This document shows, piece by piece, positions 29,338 to 40,344 of a DNA stretch of 64,000 nt (the first letter of the stretch is position 1; every line of letters starts with the position of its first letter). The position numbers and the translations under genes are program-made. A model generated the notes under the pieces. The model had not been told where the DNA came from. It was given only the letters and a program-made list of their open reading frames with translations, and did not search any database. Location of the stretch: NCBI RefSeq assembly GCF_002608565.1, contig NZ_LIXM01000016.1, forward strand, positions 56,274 through 120,273, written 5' to 3'. Origin of the DNA: Vibrio sp. PID17_43 (GTDB lineage Bacteria > Pseudomonadota > Gammaproteobacteria > Enterobacterales > Vibrionaceae).

Positions 29338-30198
29338 ATGTCACCACACCTGCTAGCGTTACTCCTACTGGTTATCGGTAACTTGGCGGCATCACTCTCC
29401 GATGTCGCCGTCAAACTGATTGAGGGCGGCATCAGCCCTTTCCAATATATGTTTGTGCGCCAGTTGGCTTCACTGCTGATCATCTTGCCTTTTTACCTCA
29501 AACAAAAACCGAATAAGCGCAGCCTAAAACAAGCACCTATCACCTTGTTGCGAGCCCACCTTATATTGATTGGTAGCGGCTGTATGATGGTTGCAGTCAC
29601 TCACCTCCCTCTCGCTACCGCTAACGCCATCTTTTACGCAGCACCCATTTTAATGTTGCCACTGTCAATATTGTTCCTAAAAGAGCACCCACCACTGAGT
29701 AAGATCTTGCTCACTTGCTTTGGCTTCCTCGGAGTCTTAGTGGTGCTCAGACCGGATCATTTTCATTGGGCTGCGTTGTTTGCACTCGGCACAGCAATCA
29801 CACTGGCGATGTTCAATATATTGGTAAGAAAGCTGCCCAGTGAACAATCGGTCGTCACCACACTTTGGTGGACAACACTGTTCTCGTTGCCTATCTCCAC
29901 AATATTAGCTAGGTTTTACTGGCAACCTATGACTTGGCACGAACTGGCGTTCGTGATCGCGAGTGCCGTGTGCATCTTAAGTTATAATGGCTTAGCTGTT
30001 TTGGCGTATCAGAAAGCTCCGGCTGGAGACATTGCCTTAGCGGAATATTCAGGCTTAGTGTTTGTAACACTATTCGGGATATGGTGGTTTGATGAGATTC
30101 CGGATTGGCTGACGGCAATAGGGATCCTAGTGATCGTACTGCCTCTCTTACCATGGAATAAGAGAAAACAGCGCGTCAATCAACAGACACAAGATTGA
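29338..30198 (+). CDS. EamA-family (DMT) membrane transporter
   Basis: A 286-residue inner-membrane protein with about ten hydrophobic helices in two EamA repeats (about 7-135 and 145-275). Features include SDVAVKLIEGGISPFQ near helix 1, THLPLATANAIFYAAPI ending repeat 1, and KAPAGDIALAEYSGLVFVTLFG in repeat 2. Substrate not deducible. Starts immediately after the elaA stop. Confidence 0.9.
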   Translation: MSPHLLALLLLVIGNLAASLSDVAVKLIEGGISPFQYMFVRQLASLLIILPFYLKQKPNKRSLKQAPITLLRAHLILIGSGCMMVAVTHLPLATANAIFYAAPILMLPLSILFLKEHPPLSKILLTCFGFLGVLVVLRPDHFHWAALFALGTAITLAMFNILVRKLPSEQSVVTTLWWTTLFSLPISTILARFYWQPMTWHELAFVIASAVCILSYNGLAVLAYQKAPAGDIALAEYSGLVFVTLFGIWWFDEIPDWLTAIGILVIVLPLLPWNKRKQRVNQQTQD

Positions 30199-30282
30199 AC
30201 ATATTGAGCAGCCATACACAAGCAACTGGCGGATACAAACAAGGCGCGAATCAAAGGCCTCTAGAATAGTTACTAGTGAATG

Positions 30283-30879
30283 TTATTTGTTACGACCGAA
30301 TGTCCCATCAGATAAACGGAAAAACATCACCGAATCGCCACTTTTCTCCAGCTGAAGCATATCTAATTTTCCATCATTAGCGAGCTTAAAGCGCACCAAC
30401 TGACCTTGCTTGATTCGACTCAGAGGTTTGTCACTGCCTTCTATTTTGACCAAGGCGTTTAAGTCTGCCATCGGCAGTTGGTTGCTACGGAATACTTGAG
30501 CTAACGTATCACCGTTCTTTACCGTGTACTCTTTCCATTGCTCAGACTTCTTTGGTTCTGAGTTTTGCACTGAACGCTGCTCACTCAAGCTTTGTGCATT
30601 CAGCTGGATTGCGACACGTTGAGTGTCAACCGGAGATTCCACCACTGCTTGCTTATCCTTAGGAGCAGGGATGAGCAAAAGCAAAAAGACCACTGGTAGC
30701 AGCACCATTAATGCACGTTGGTGTAACTTAGGAAGGTGTTGCCAAAATTGGGCAATCGGCTGAATGATTTGCTGCCACTTGGCCTTGCTGACCGGCTGCT
30801 TCCAATCGATAGCAGCGAGCTTTTGTTTCATCAATTCGACGTAGTCGACTTGCTGCTTTTTCTTTCTGCGACGATTCAT
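30283..30879 (-). CDS. OapA/YtfB-like cell-envelope protein with LysM-like C-terminus
   Basis: Started at the ATG at 30879 (MNRRRKKKQQVDY) rather than 44 codons upstream, because GGGA precedes it and the basic head fits the family. The 198 residues contain a basic cytoplasmic head, one transmembrane helix (about 72-88, ALMVLLPVVFLLLLIP), a linker and a C-terminal OapA/LysM-like domain (EYTVKNGDTLAQVFRSNQLP...). E. coli YtfB, beside fklB, has the same layout and is linked to division-site glycan binding. Divergent from fklB here too. Confidence 0.85.
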   Translation of the reverse strand: MNRRRKKKQQVDYVELMKQKLAAIDWKQPVSKAKWQQIIQPIAQFWQHLPKLHQRALMVLLPVVFLLLLIPAPKDKQAVVESPVDTQRVAIQLNAQSLSEQRSVQNSEPKKSEQWKEYTVKNGDTLAQVFRSNQLPMADLNALVKIEGSDKPLSRIKQGQLVRFKLANDGKLDMLQLEKSGDSVMFFRLSDGTFGRNK

Positions 30880-31111
30880 GGTAATGAGTCCCTTAATACT
30901 TCTGACACCAGTATAAAAATACCAGCGCGGAGAGTATATGTTTTTCACCAAAGTAAAATGCGTTTTGGCTGAAATTGGCAAAGATTTCACTTGGAGTAAG
31001 AGATAAGTCACACCCTTGATGCCCTAATAAGACATTCCACTACAATCGTTTAAACCTACGCGTGAAACTGATATCCTGTTGCTTTCCTCACTCGAAATAA
31101 GAGCGACATTC

Positions 31112-31732
31112 ATGTCTGAAATTAAATTTGAAACTGCTGAACAAAAAGCAAGCTACGGCATTGGTCTGCAAATGGGTCAGCAACTTGCAGGTTCTGGTCT
31201 AGAAGGCCTTAACGTTGATGCTATCGCAGCGGGTATTGCAACAGCACTAACTGGCGACATGCCAGCGATCGAAATTGACGAAATCAACAACGCACTGCAA
31301 GAGCTACACACTCGCGCAGAAGCCGTTCGTCAAGAAGCAGCAAAAGCAGCAGCAGCTGAAGGCGAAGCGTTCCTAAAAGATAACGCTCTACGTCCTGAAG
31401 TAAACGTACTTGAATCTGGTCTTCAGTACGAAATCATCACTGAAGGTAACGGTGAAATCCCAACTTCTGATAAACAAGTTCGCGTTCACTACCACGGTGA
31501 ACTCACTGACGGCACGGTATTCGACAGTTCTGTATCTCGCGGTCAACCAGCTGAATTCCCTGTAACTGGCGTAATCAAAGGCTGGGTAGAAGCACTTCAG
31601 CTAATGCCTGTGGGTTCTAAGTGGAAACTGTACATCCCACAAGATCTTGCATATGGTGAGCGTGGCGCCGGTGCTGCTATCCCTCCATTCGCAGCACTAG
31701 TATTCGAAGTAGAACTACTAGACATCCTATAA
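31112..31732 (+). CDS. fklB: FKBP-type peptidyl-prolyl isomerase FklB
   Basis: Isomerises X-Pro bonds. The 206 residues (E. coli FklB 206) start [21 protein letters not shown] helical dimerisation region (about 1-90, Ala/Glu-rich near residues 75-90) is followed by an FKBP domain: [53 protein letters not shown]. The ATG at 31112 is chosen by homology over an open frame 11 codons upstream. A strong terminator follows. Confidence 0.95.
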   Translation: MSEIKFETAEQKASYGIGLQMGQQLAGSGLEGLNVDAIAAGIATALTGDMPAIEIDEINNALQELHTRAEAVRQEAAKAAAAEGEAFLKDNALRPEVNVLESGLQYEIITEGNGEIPTSDKQVRVHYHGELTDGTVFDSSVSRGQPAEFPVTGVIKGWVEALQLMPVGSKWKLYIPQDLAYGERGAGAAIPPFAALVFEVELLDIL

Positions 31733-31755
31733 TCGATACTGATTAGTGATATTTT

Positions 31756-31787
31756 AAAGCGGCACTCCACGTGTCGCTTTTTTTTTG
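31756..31787 (+). terminator. Terminator after fklB
   Basis: AAAGCGGCAC / GTGTCGCTTT stem (one G-T pair), loop TCCAC, then a run of nine T. Confidence 0.9.
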
Positions 31788-31831
31788 TCTACAATTTATT
31801 CGGACTCACTCCCGATTAGTAAGGACAAAGA

Positions 31832-32401
31832 ATGAAAAAACTGAATCTACTTTTAACCTGCCTTATTCTTTCAACACCGGCTTTGGCCGATACGCTCATC
31901 CAAGAAACTGAAGGAGAATTGGAAAAAGCAAAGCAAAGCACTGAAGATGTAATGAAAAAAGCGGAAACTGACTCCGATACGTTACTAAAAGATGCGGAAG
32001 GAGAAACGGATAAAGCAATGAAAAGTGCCGATGACCTAGTGAAAGGGGTAGAGCTCGAGCACAGTAATCCCATTGCTGAAGCGGTAGGGAAAAAGCTCAC
32101 TATTTCTACCGACATGGCCGCATCTGGCACTAGTGCTATGCTCGCTTATGCGGAAAGCAAGCTAACAGGGGACAACTTATCCGAATTGAACAAGTTAGTT
32201 CCAGGATTGTCAGATCTCACCGATATAAGTCTAACCATGGGCTCTATCGATAGCATGGATAAGGTTAAAAGTGCATTCAGTAACGCAGGCTTAGACGCCT
32301 CTCAAGTTGCCGAATTTTCACCGATCATATTAGATTACCTTAAACAGCAAGGAGCAACGAGCAATCTATTGGGTGCACTAAGCTCTCTATGGAGTGAGTG
32401 A
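31832..32401 (+). CDS. Exported DUF2780-like protein
   Basis: A 189-residue precursor of unknown function with a signal peptide (about 1-19, ending TPALA). The N-terminal half (about 20-75) is a charged, probably helical segment with loosely repeated DxxxKDAEGETDKA-like motifs. The C-terminal half matches the DUF2780 pattern (PGLSDLTDISLTMGSIDSMD, GLDASQVAEFSPIILDYLKQ). AAGGA precedes the ATG. Single gene, with a bidirectional terminator on the rplQ side. Confidence 0.75.
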   Translation: MKKLNLLLTCLILSTPALADTLIQETEGELEKAKQSTEDVMKKAETDSDTLLKDAEGETDKAMKSADDLVKGVELEHSNPIAEAVGKKLTISTDMAASGTSAMLAYAESKLTGDNLSELNKLVPGLSDLTDISLTMGSIDSMDKVKSAFSNAGLDASQVAEFSPIILDYLKQQGATSNLLGALSSLWSE

Positions 32402-32448
32402 GACGTTGTATAGATATGTACGTTGACTTTTAAGAGTCAGCGAATACA

Positions 32449-32478
32449 AAAAAGCCGAGCTGATGCTCGGCTTTTTTT
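32449..32478. terminator. Bidirectional terminator ending the alpha operon
   Basis: AAGCCGAGC / GCTCGGCTT stem with loop TGAT, A run before and T run after; it serves rplQ on the minus strand and the DUF2780 gene on the plus strand. Confidence 0.92.
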
Positions 32479-32493
32479 GTTCTTACGAACTGA

Positions 32494-32874
32494 TTACTCA
32501 GCAGCTTCTTCAGCCGCTGGGCGATCTACAAGCTCAATGTAAGCCATTGGAGCTTTGTCACCAGCACGGAAGCCAGCTTTTAGGATACGAGTGTAACCGC
32601 CCTGACGAGCAGCAAAACGTGGACCTAGTTCGTTAAACAGTTTTGCAACTACTTCGTTATCACGAGTACGTGCAAATGCTAGACGACGGTTAGCAACACT
32701 GTCAGTCTTAGCTAGTGTAATCAAAGGCTCAACTACGCGACGTAGCTCTTTTGCTTTTGGCAAAGTAGTCTTGATAACTTCATGACGTACTAGAGAGCTA
32801 GCCATGTTGCTGAACATCGCTTTGCGATGTGAGCTGTTGCGGTTGAGTTGACGACCACTCTTACGATGGCGCAT
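32494..32874 (-). CDS. rplQ: 50S ribosomal protein L17
   Basis: Large-subunit protein near the tunnel exit. The 126 residues begin [20 protein letters not shown], diagnostic for L17, with [20 protein letters not shown] in the core and a short acidic tail. Last gene of the alpha operon (rpsM-rpsK-rpsD-rpoA-rplQ), 26 bases after rpoA, and followed by a strong terminator. Order as in E. coli. Confidence 0.98.
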
Positions 32875-32900
32875 GACCTAATCCTTCTAACTAGTATCGA

Positions 32901-33893
32901 TTAATCTTCAGCGATTGATGCAGGTGGCCAGTTTTCTAGGCGCATGCCCAGAGACAGACCACGTGACGCAAGTACGTCTTTAATCTCAGTAAGAGATTTC
33001 TTACCAAGGTTAGGCGTTTTAAGTAGCTCAACCTCAGTACGTTGTACTAGATCACCGATGTAGTGAATCGCTTCTGCTTTCAGACAGTTAGCAGAGCGAA
33101 CTGTTAGTTCAAGATCGTCTACAGGACGCAGTAGGATCGGATCGAATTCTGGCTTCTCTTCCTTCTCCTCAGGTACACGTACATCACGAAGATCTACGAA
33201 CGCATCCAATTGCTCAGCAAGAATAGTAGCTGCGCGACGGATTGCTTCCTCAGGTTCTAGAGTTCCGTTTGTTTCCATATCGATAACAAGCTTGTCTAAG
33301 TCAGTACGCTGCTCTACACGAGCTGCTTCTACAGCGTAGGCAATTTTGTCTACTGGGCTGTAAGTAGCATCTACTAGTAGACGACCGATTGGACGCTCAT
33401 CTTCTTCGTTATGGATACGCGCAGAAGCTGGAACATAACCACGACCACGTTCTACTTTAATACGCATTGCGATTTCAGCGTTGTCATCCGTTAGATGACA
33501 AATAACGTGTTCTGGGTTAGCGATCTCTACATCACCATCATGGGTGATGTCACCTGCAACCACAGGGCCCGAGCCTGATTTGTTCAGCGTAATGAACACT
33601 TCATCTTTGCCTTCGGCAACGCGAACAGCCAAACCTTTAAGGTTTAGAAGGATTTCAAGAATATCTTCTTGTACACCTTCTTTCGTGCTGTACTCATGAA
33701 GTACGCCTTCAATCTCTACTTCTGTGACTGCACAACCAGGCATAGAAGATAGAAGAATGCGGCGAAGTGCATTACCTAGAGTATGACCAAAGCCACGCTC
33801 TAATGGCTCAAGAGTTACTTTTGCGTGAGTCGAGCTGATCTGTTCGATGTCAACTAGACGTGGCTTAAGAAATTCTGTTACAGAACCCTGCAT
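32901..33893 (-). CDS. rpoA: RNA polymerase subunit alpha
   Basis: Scaffold for core RNA polymerase assembly and target of activators. The 330 residues have an N-terminal dimerisation domain ([20 protein letters not shown]) and a linker near 235-250 ([13 protein letters not shown]). The C-terminal domain, about 250-320, contacts UP elements and CRP ([39 protein letters not shown]). It lies between rpsD and rplQ as in E. coli. Confidence 0.99.
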   Translation of the reverse strand: MQGSVTEFLKPRLVDIEQISSTHAKVTLEPLERGFGHTLGNALRRILLSSMPGCAVTEVEIEGVLHEYSTKEGVQEDILEILLNLKGLAVRVAEGKDEVFITLNKSGSGPVVAGDITHDGDVEIANPEHVICHLTDDNAEIAMRIKVERGRGYVPASARIHNEEDERPIGRLLVDATYSPVDKIAYAVEAARVEQRTDLDKLVIDMETNGTLEPEEAIRRAATILAEQLDAFVDLRDVRVPEEKEEKPEFDPILLRPVDDLELTVRSANCLKAEAIHYIGDLVQRTEVELLKTPNLGKKSLTEIKDVLASRGLSLGMRLENWPPASIAED

Positions 33894-33916
33894 TGTGTCC
33901 TCTCTTTAGTTTAACC

Positions 33917-34537
33917 TTACTTAGAGTAAAGCTCGACGATCAATTGTTCGTTGATGTCAGCTGATAGATCAGAACGCTCAGGCATACGCTTGAATGTACC
34001 TTCCATCTTGCCACCATCTACTTCAATCCAAGTTGGTTTTTCACGTTGTTCAGCAACTTCTAGAGCCGCTTTAATACGAGCTTGCTGTTTAGCTTTCTCG
34101 CGGATAGATACAACGTCATTAGCCGTTACTTTGAAAGAAGGAACGTTTACAACTTTACCGTTAACTAGGATAGCTTTGTGGCTAACTAGCTGACGTGCTT
34201 CTGCGCGAGTTGCGCCAAAGCCCATGCGGTAAACTACGTTATCAAGACGACCTTCAAGAAGCTGAAGTAGGTTTTCACCCGTGTTGCCTTTTAGGCGAGC
34301 AGCTTCTTTGTAGTAGTTACGGAATTGTTTTTCTAGAACGCCGTACATACGACGAACTTTTTGCTTCTCACGAAGCTGAACGCCATACTCAGATAGACGA
34401 CCGCGACGAGCGCCGTGTACACCTGGTGCGTTATCAATTTTACACTTGGTATCGATCGCGCGAACACCAGACTTAAGAAATAAGTCAGTGCCTTCACGAC
34501 GGCTAAGCTTCAGCTTAGGACCCAAATATCTTGCCAT
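33917..34537 (-). CDS. rpsD: 30S ribosomal protein S4
   Basis: Primary 16S-binding assembly protein. The 206 residues start [20 protein letters not shown] and contain the S4 RNA-binding domain ([35 protein letters not shown]). In E. coli, S4 is also the translational repressor of the alpha operon; a leader resembling its target precedes rpsM here, so autogenous control is likely. Confidence 0.98.
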   Translation of the reverse strand: MARYLGPKLKLSRREGTDLFLKSGVRAIDTKCKIDNAPGVHGARRGRLSEYGVQLREKQKVRRMYGVLEKQFRNYYKEAARLKGNTGENLLQLLEGRLDNVVYRMGFGATRAEARQLVSHKAILVNGKVVNVPSFKVTANDVVSIREKAKQQARIKAALEVAEQREKPTWIEVDGGKMEGTFKRMPERSDLSADINEQLIVELYSK

Positions 34538-34564
34538 GATTCTTCTCCAATAGTCCTAGAAACG

Positions 34565-34960
<396 letters not shown>

Positions 34961-34972
34961 CTACCTTCCCGA

Positions 34973-35329
34973 TTATTTCTTGATCGGCTTACGCGGACCC
35001 TTACGGGTGCGAGCGTTGGTTTTAGTACGCTGTCCACGTAGTGGTAGACTGCGACGATGACGAAGACCACGGTAACAGCCAAGGTCCATAAGACGCTTGA
35101 TGTTCATTGATACTTCACGACGTAGATCACCTTCTACAGTGTATTTAGCTACACCATCACGCAGTTGATCGATCTGCTCTTCAGTTAGTTCACTGATCTT
35201 AACATCTTCAGCAATACCCACTTCAGCTAGAATAGCTTGAGAGCGAGTTTTACCGATGCCGTAGATTGACGTTAGTGCAATTACAGCATGTTTTTGATCA
35301 GGAATGTTAATGCCGGCTATACGGGCCAT
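34973..35329 (-). CDS. rpsM: 30S ribosomal protein S13
   Basis: Head protein contacting P-site tRNA and the 50S B1 bridges. The 118 residues begin [20 protein letters not shown], with YGIGKTRSQ (helix-hairpin-helix) and the basic tail [26 protein letters not shown] precedes the ATG. First gene of the alpha operon, with its own promoter and S4-type leader upstream. Confidence 0.98.
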   Translation of the reverse strand: MARIAGINIPDQKHAVIALTSIYGIGKTRSQAILAEVGIAEDVKISELTEEQIDQLRDGVAKYTVEGDLRREVSMNIKRLMDLGCYRGLRHRRSLPLRGQRTKTNARTRKGPRKPIKK

Positions 35330-35430
35330 TATTCACTCCTAAGTGTTTCTTAAAAAGAATTAGCCGCAGCAAAGCCCGTTATGGATACGCTGCGGAGTGC
35401 TACTTCTTTTGCACGCAAAAGGTAGGCCGA
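35328..35430 (-). promoter_or_regulatory. Alpha-operon leader resembling the S4 translational repressor site
   Basis: The transcript before rpsM contains a hairpin CTTTTGC-GT-GCAAAAG, then GTATCCATAACGGGCTTTGC and the Shine-Dalgarno with AATAATGGCC. The GTATCC...ACGGGCTTT...AGGAGTG...TGGCC string parallels the E. coli alpha-operon pseudoknot bound by S4. Repression by S4 is inferred from that similarity. Confidence 0.7.
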
Positions 35431-35432
35431 GA

Positions 35433-35461
35433 AATATACTCGACCTATCCTTCATTTTCAA
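35433..35461 (-). promoter_or_regulatory. Sigma-70 promoter of the alpha operon
   Basis: On the minus strand TTGAAA (35461-35456), 17 bases, then TATATT (35438-35433). A near-consensus promoter about 105 bases upstream of rpsM, between rpmJ and rpsM. Confidence 0.8.
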
Positions 35462-35478
35462 GTAAAAATTTCTGCTAA

Positions 35479-35592
35479 TTAGCCTTGGCGCTGTTTGTGC
35501 TTTGGCTCACTGCAAATCACGCGAACAACACCGTTGCGCTTGATTACTTTACAGTTACGGCAGATTTTTTTAACGGAAGCACGAACTTTCAT
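35479..35592 (-). CDS. rpmJ: 50S ribosomal protein L36
   Basis: A 37-residue zinc-ribbon ribosomal protein, [20 protein letters not shown] at the start and [11 protein letters not shown] at the end, read from ATG (35592) to TAA (35479). The zinc ligands C11, C14, C27 and H32 are all present. Last gene of the spc operon after secY, the classical position. Confidence 0.97.
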
Positions 35593-35630
35593 TGCTAAAC
35601 TCCGTAATTGAAACTGAGTCTACCACCGTA

Positions 35631-36965
35631 TTAACGGCCGTAGCCTTTCAGATTCGCTTTCTTCAACACAGAATCATACTGTTGAGACATCAGATGAGTC
35701 TGTACCTGTGCCATAAAGTCCATGATAACAACAACTACGATAAGTAGTGATGTACCGCCGAAGTAGAAACGTACGTTCCACGCGACCATCATAAACTCGG
35801 GAATCAGACAGATAAAGGTAATGTACAGTGCACCAGCAAGGGTTAAACGTGTCATCACTTTATCAATGTATTTCGCTGTCTGCTCACCTGGGCGGATGCC
35901 GGGTACGAATGCACCTGACTTCTTCAAGTTATCTGCTGTTTCACGCGGGTTGAAAACCAACGCCGTGTAGAAGAAACAGAAGAAAATAATTGCTGCTGCA
36001 TAAAGCATTACATACAGCGGCTGACCTGGGCTAAGAGCCAAAGACACGTCAGTTAACCAACCGAACGCGCTGCTCTCACCGTTCTGACCAAACCACTGAG
36101 CCAGTGTTCCTGGGAACAGGATAATACTTGATGCAAAAATCGCAGGAATAACACCAGCCATATTAATTTTAAGTGGCAAGTGTGAGCTTTGCGCAGCAAA
36201 TACTTTACGACCTTGTTGACGCTTAGCGTAGTTAACGACGATTCGACGCTGACCACGTTCCATGAAAACAACGAAGTAAATTACTGCAAAAGCTAATACT
36301 GCGATTAACAGTAGAAGAAGTACATGCAATTCACCTTGACGCGCTTGCTCGATTGTTTGACCGATTGCTGAAGGCAATCCAGCAACAATACCTGCAAAAA
36401 TCAGAATGGAAATACCATTACCGATTCCTCGCTCTGTAATTTGTTCACCTAACCACATTAGGAACATGGTACCGGTTACTAAACTTACGGTAGCAATTAG
36501 CGTAAACATGGTTTGGTTCATTACAACCAAATTGTCGACCATGTTTGGTAAGCCTGTTGCAATACCAATAGCTTGGAATGTTGCAAGTACAAGCGTGCCG
36601 TAGCGTGTATATTGGCTGATCTTACGACGGCCTGCTTCACCCTCTTTTTTGAGTTCCGCTAACGCTGGATGAACTACAGTTAGCAATTGGACAACAATAG
36701 AAGCCGAAATATACGGCATGATGCCCAATGCTAATATAGATGCACGCTCAAGAGCACCACCGGAGAACATGTTAAACATTTCTACGATGGTACCTTTTTG
36801 CTGTTCGAACAAATCGGCAAGTACAGCAGCGTCAATACCAGGGATCGGCACAAAAGAGCCGGCTCGGAATACTAAAAGTGCACCAATTACGAATAATAAG
36901 CGCGACTTTAGTTCACTTAAGCCGCTCTGAGCACTACGAAAATCTTGTCCTGGTTTCTTAGCCAT
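35631..36965 (-). CDS. secY: Protein translocase subunit SecY
   Basis: Channel subunit of the SecYEG translocon. The 444 residues have ten hydrophobic segments. N-terminal markers are [20 protein letters not shown] and [14 protein letters not shown]. The cytoplasmic loop [19 protein letters not shown] lies between TM6 and TM7, and [18 protein letters not shown] is also typical. Between rplO and rpmJ in the spc operon. Confidence 0.98.
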   Translation of the reverse strand: MAKKPGQDFRSAQSGLSELKSRLLFVIGALLVFRAGSFVPIPGIDAAVLADLFEQQKGTIVEMFNMFSGGALERASILALGIMPYISASIVVQLLTVVHPALAELKKEGEAGRRKISQYTRYGTLVLATFQAIGIATGLPNMVDNLVVMNQTMFTLIATVSLVTGTMFLMWLGEQITERGIGNGISILIFAGIVAGLPSAIGQTIEQARQGELHVLLLLLIAVLAFAVIYFVVFMERGQRRIVVNYAKRQQGRKVFAAQSSHLPLKINMAGVIPAIFASSIILFPGTLAQWFGQNGESSAFGWLTDVSLALSPGQPLYVMLYAAAIIFFCFFYTALVFNPRETADNLKKSGAFVPGIRPGEQTAKYIDKVMTRLTLAGALYITFICLIPEFMMVAWNVRFYFGGTSLLIVVVVIMDFMAQVQTHLMSQQYDSVLKKANLKGYGR

Positions 36966-36985
36966 CTGTACCTCGTTCCTCGAGA

Positions 36986-37420
36986 TTATGCCTCGATTTT
37001 ACCGCCTGCAGCTTCGATTGCAGCTTTAGCGCCTTTAGTCACACGTAGACCTTTAACAGTCACTGCTTTGTTGATTTCACCAGAAAGAACAACTTTAACA
37101 AATTCGATGTTCTTAGTGATGATGTTAGCAGCTTTAAGGCTGTTTAGATCAACCACGTCACCAGAAACTTTCGCTAGCTCAGCTAGACGAACTTCAGCAG
37201 ACACTAGGCTCTTACGAGAAGTGAAACCGAATTTTGGTAGACGTTGTTTCAGAGGCATTTGACCGCCTTCGAAACCTGGACGAACTTTACCGCCAGAACG
37301 TGATTTTTGACCTTTGTGACCACGGCCACCAGTTTTACCTAGGCCCGAACCGATACCGCGACCTAGACGCTTAGGAGCGTGCTTAGAACCAGCAGCCGGT
37401 GCAAGAGTATTCAAACGCAT
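36986..37420 (-). CDS. rplO: 50S ribosomal protein L15
   Basis: Late 50S assembly protein of 144 residues. The Gly/Arg/Lys-rich N-terminus ([36 protein letters not shown]) and the C-terminal [19 protein letters not shown] are diagnostic. Five bases separate it from rpmD, and secY follows 20 bases on. Confidence 0.98.
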   Translation of the reverse strand: MRLNTLAPAAGSKHAPKRLGRGIGSGLGKTGGRGHKGQKSRSGGKVRPGFEGGQMPLKQRLPKFGFTSRKSLVSAEVRLAELAKVSGDVVDLNSLKAANIITKNIEFVKVVLSGEINKAVTVKGLRVTKGAKAAIEAAGGKIEA

Positions 37421-37425
37421 TCTGA

Positions 37426-37602
37426 TTACTCCTCAACTTTAACCATGTAGTAAACCTTGTTGATCATACCGCGTACGCACGGAGTATCTTCAAGTTCTAC
37501 TGTGTGGTTGATTTTACGAAGACCTAAACCGCGCAAAGTAGCTTTGTGCTTTGGTAGGCGACCAATTGAGCTTTTAGTTTGAGTTACTTTAATAGTTGCC
37601 AT
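37426..37602 (-). CDS. rpmD: 50S ribosomal protein L30
   Basis: A 58-residue L30 beginning [20 protein letters not shown], with [19 protein letters not shown] and a V-rich end. The ATG at 37602 is chosen by homology and bacterial L30 length; the frame runs nine codons further upstream into rpsE without a Shine-Dalgarno. Seven bases follow the rpsE stop. Confidence 0.97.
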
Positions 37603-37609
37603 GGTGTTC

Positions 37610-38113
37610 TTACTCCGAAATAGCTTCAACAGTTAGACCACGTTTAGCAGCAACCATTTCTGGTGACTTAACGCTACCTAGTGCATCGATCGTTGCACGA
37701 ACGATGTTGATAGGGTTCGTAGAACCGTATGCTTTAGATAGTACGTTATGTACGCCAGCAACTTCTAGTACTGCACGCATCGCACCACCTGCGATAACAC
37801 CAGTACCTTCTGCAGCAGGCTGCATGTAAACTTTAGAGCCCGAGTGGCGACCTTTCACTGGGTGGTGAAGTGTGCCTTCGTTTAGCGCGATAGTAGTCAT
37901 GTTACGACGCGCTTTTTCCATTGCTTTTTGAATCGCTGCAGGTACTTCACGAGCTTTGCCGTAACCGAAACCTACACGACCGTTACCGTCACCAACTACT
38001 GTTAGTGCAGTGAAGCTCATGATTCGACCACCTTTAACCGTTTTAGAAACACGGTTAACTGCGATTAGCTTTTCTTGCAAATCATTCGCTTGAACTTGTT
38101 GTTCTTTAGCCAT
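37610..38113 (-). CDS. rpsE: 30S ribosomal protein S5
   Basis: Decoding-fidelity protein of 167 residues with the double-stranded RNA-binding-like S5 domain ([40 protein letters not shown]). The C-terminal half contains [19 protein letters not shown] and [15 protein letters not shown]. spc operon, between rplR and rpmD. Confidence 0.98.
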   Translation of the reverse strand: MAKEQQVQANDLQEKLIAVNRVSKTVKGGRIMSFTALTVVGDGNGRVGFGYGKAREVPAAIQKAMEKARRNMTTIALNEGTLHHPVKGRHSGSKVYMQPAAEGTGVIAGGAMRAVLEVAGVHNVLSKAYGSTNPINIVRATIDALGSVKSPEMVAAKRGLTVEAISE

Positions 38114-38127
38114 CTTCCAACCCTACC

Positions 38128-38481
38128 TTAGAATTTCAGACCAGCTTCGCGAGCAGATTCTGCTAGCGCCGCCACTCGACCGTGGTATTGGAAACCAGAA
38201 CGATCAAATGCAACTGCAGTTACGCCTTTTTCAAGAGCGCGTTCTGCAACAGCTTTACCTACTGCTTTTGCTGCATCGATGTTACCAGTGTATTTCACTT
38301 GCTCACGGATCGCTTTTTCTACAGTAGAAGCTGCTGCGATAACCTCAGAGCCGTTAGCCGCGATAACCTGTGCGTACACGTGACGAGGAGTACGGTGTAC
38401 AACTAGGCGAGTCGCACCCAGTTCTGCAATCTTACGACGTGCACGTGTAGCACGACGGATGCGAGATGCTTTCTTATCCAT
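38128..38481 (-). CDS. rplR: 50S ribosomal protein L18
   Basis: 5S rRNA-binding protein of 117 residues, starting [20 protein letters not shown], with [16 protein letters not shown] and the C-terminal [20 protein letters not shown]. Lies 14 bases before rpsE and 9 after rplF. Confidence 0.98.
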   Translation of the reverse strand: MDKKASRIRRATRARRKIAELGATRLVVHRTPRHVYAQVIAANGSEVIAAASTVEKAIREQVKYTGNIDAAKAVGKAVAERALEKGVTAVAFDRSGFQYHGRVAALAESAREAGLKF

Positions 38482-38490
38482 AGTGTTACC

Positions 38491-39024
38491 TTACTTCTTC
38501 TTAGCTTCTTTAGTACGCACATTTTCATCTGCGTAACGAACACCTTTACCTTTGTAAGGCTCAGGTTGACGGTAAGAACGAATGTCAGCTGCAACTTGAC
38601 CAACTAGTTGCTTATCACAACCAGTAATAACGATCTCAGTTTGAGTTGGACATTCTGCTTTAATACCCGCTGGCAGTTCATGCTCAACTGGGTGTGAGAA
38701 GCCTAGTGTTAGACCTACAGCGTTGCCTTTGATAGCAGCACGGTAACCAACACCTTTAAGTGTTAGCTTCTTAGTAAAGCCTTCAGTAACACCAACAACC
38801 ATGTTGTTTACAAGTGCACGTGCAGTACCTGCTTGTGCCCATGCGTTAACAACACCTTCTTTAGGACCGAAAGTTAGGTTGTTTTCTTCCTGAGCGATAA
38901 CAACCGCGTTGTTAAGAACGCGAGTCAGTTCGCCTTTAGCACCTTTTACAGTGATTTCTTGGCCGTTTAGTTTCACCTCTACGCCAGCTGGAATAGCGAC
39001 AGGTGCTTTTGCAACACGAGACAT
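38491..39024 (-). CDS. rplF: 50S ribosomal protein L6
   Basis: Protein at the base of the L7/L12 stalk. The 177 residues comprise two similar domains: [20 protein letters not shown] and [10 protein letters not shown] in the first. The second holds [20 protein letters not shown] and the signature [14 protein letters not shown] at the C-terminus. 12 bases after rpsH. Confidence 0.98.
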   Translation of the reverse strand: MSRVAKAPVAIPAGVEVKLNGQEITVKGAKGELTRVLNNAVVIAQEENNLTFGPKEGVVNAWAQAGTARALVNNMVVGVTEGFTKKLTLKGVGYRAAIKGNAVGLTLGFSHPVEHELPAGIKAECPTQTEIVITGCDKQLVGQVAADIRSYRQPEPYKGKGVRYADENVRTKEAKKK

Positions 39025-39036
39025 AGTCTACTCCTA

Positions 39037-39429
39037 TTAAGCTACGTAACAGATGATTTCACCGCCAAGACCTGCTTTACGCGCAGCGCGGTCTGACATC
39101 AGACCCTTGGAAGTAGAAACGATAGCAATACCAAGACCACCCATTACAGAAGGAAGTTGATCTTTCTTCTTGTAAACACGTAGACCTGGACGAGAAACAC
39201 GTTTAAGTTGCTCGATTACTGGTTTAGCTTGGAAGTACTTAAGTGTAACTTCTAGCTCAGGTTTTGCTTCGCCTTCAACAGCGAAGTCAACGATGTAACC
39301 TTCAGCTTTTAGTAGTGCAGCGATTGCAACTTTAAGCTTTGAAGAAGGCATTTTAACAGCAACTTTGTTTGCTGCCTGACCGTTACGAACGCGGGTCAGC
39401 ATATCCGAAATCGGATCTTGCATGCTCAT
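39037..39429 (-). CDS. rpsH: 30S ribosomal protein S8
   Basis: Central-domain 16S binder of 130 residues ([21 protein letters not shown]-terminal [20 protein letters not shown]). In E. coli S8 represses the spc operon by binding its mRNA near the rplE start; the same feedback is expected here but I did not identify the mRNA site. Confidence 0.98.
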   Translation of the reverse strand: MSMQDPISDMLTRVRNGQAANKVAVKMPSSKLKVAIAALLKAEGYIVDFAVEGEAKPELEVTLKYFQAKPVIEQLKRVSRPGLRVYKKKDQLPSVMGGLGIAIVSTSKGLMSDRAARKAGLGGEIICYVA

Positions 39430-39458
39430 ATGATTTACTCCAAATGATTAAGTGGCAA

Positions 39459-39764
39459 TTACCAGCTAGCCTTACGAAGACCCGGAATCTCGCCTTTCAT
39501 GCAAGCTTCACGAACCTTAATACGGCTTAGACCGAACTTACGTAGGTAACCGTGTGGACGACCAGTTTGGTTGCAACGGTTGCGCTGACGTGATGCACTT
39601 GAATCACGTGGAAGAGATTGCAGTGTAAGAACTGCGTTCCAACGATCTTCTTCAGATGCGTTTACATCGCTGATGATAGCTTTTAGCGTTGCGCGCTTTT
39701 CAGCGAACTTAGCTACTAGCTGTGCACGTTTAGCTTCACGTGCTTTCATTGATTGTTTAGCCAT
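39459..39764 (-). CDS. rpsN: 30S ribosomal protein S14 (zinc-free type)
   Basis: A 101-residue S14 of the long form without the CxxC zinc ribbon (only isolated cysteines, for example [20 protein letters not shown]). It starts [20 protein letters not shown] and ends [13 protein letters not shown]. Lying in the spc operon between rplE and rpsH, this is the house-keeping copy; zinc-poor growth would not require a substitute. Confidence 0.97.
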   Translation of the reverse strand: MAKQSMKAREAKRAQLVAKFAEKRATLKAIISDVNASEEDRWNAVLTLQSLPRDSSASRQRNRCNQTGRPHGYLRKFGLSRIKVREACMKGEIPGLRKASW

Positions 39765-39781
39765 AACAGTAACCCTTCACC

Positions 39782-40321
39782 TTACTTACGGAATGGGAAG
39801 TTAAAGGCAGCCAGCAGAGCACGGCCTTCCTCATCAGTACCAGCAGACGTCGTAATAGTGATGTCTAAACCGCGTACACGATCAACTTTATCAAAGTCGA
39901 TTTCCGGGAAGATGATTTGCTCGCGAACGCCCATGCTGTAGTTACCGCGTCCGTCAAAAGACTTAGCGCTAACACCACGGAAGTCACGTACTCGTGGAAG
40001 AGCGATCGAAATTAGACGCTCAAGAAAATCCCACATACGTTCGCCACGCAAGGTTACTTTACAACCGATAGGGTAGCCTTCACGGATTTTGAAACCAGCA
40101 ACAGATTTACGCGCTTTAGTGATAAGTGGCTTTTGACCAGAGATCGTTGCCATATCAGCAGCTGCGTTTTCTAGCAGTTTCTTATCGTTGATTGCTTCAC
40201 CAACACCCATGTTTAGGGTGATTTTCTCGATTCTAGGGACTTGCATGACGCTTGTGTAGCTAAACTGTTTGGTCAGTTCAGCGACTACAGACGACTTGTA
40301 GTAATCATGCAGTTTCGCCAT
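39782..40321 (-). CDS. rplE: 50S ribosomal protein L5
   Basis: 5S rRNA-binding, P-site tRNA-contacting protein of 179 residues: [56 protein letters not shown], and [18 protein letters not shown] at the C-terminus. Between rplX (23 bases) and rpsN in the spc operon. Confidence 0.98.
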   Translation of the reverse strand: MAKLHDYYKSSVVAELTKQFSYTSVMQVPRIEKITLNMGVGEAINDKKLLENAAADMATISGQKPLITKARKSVAGFKIREGYPIGCKVTLRGERMWDFLERLISIALPRVRDFRGVSAKSFDGRGNYSMGVREQIIFPEIDFDKVDRVRGLDITITTSAGTDEEGRALLAAFNFPFRK

Positions 40322-40344
40322 AGTAGAACTCCAAATTACTTCTA

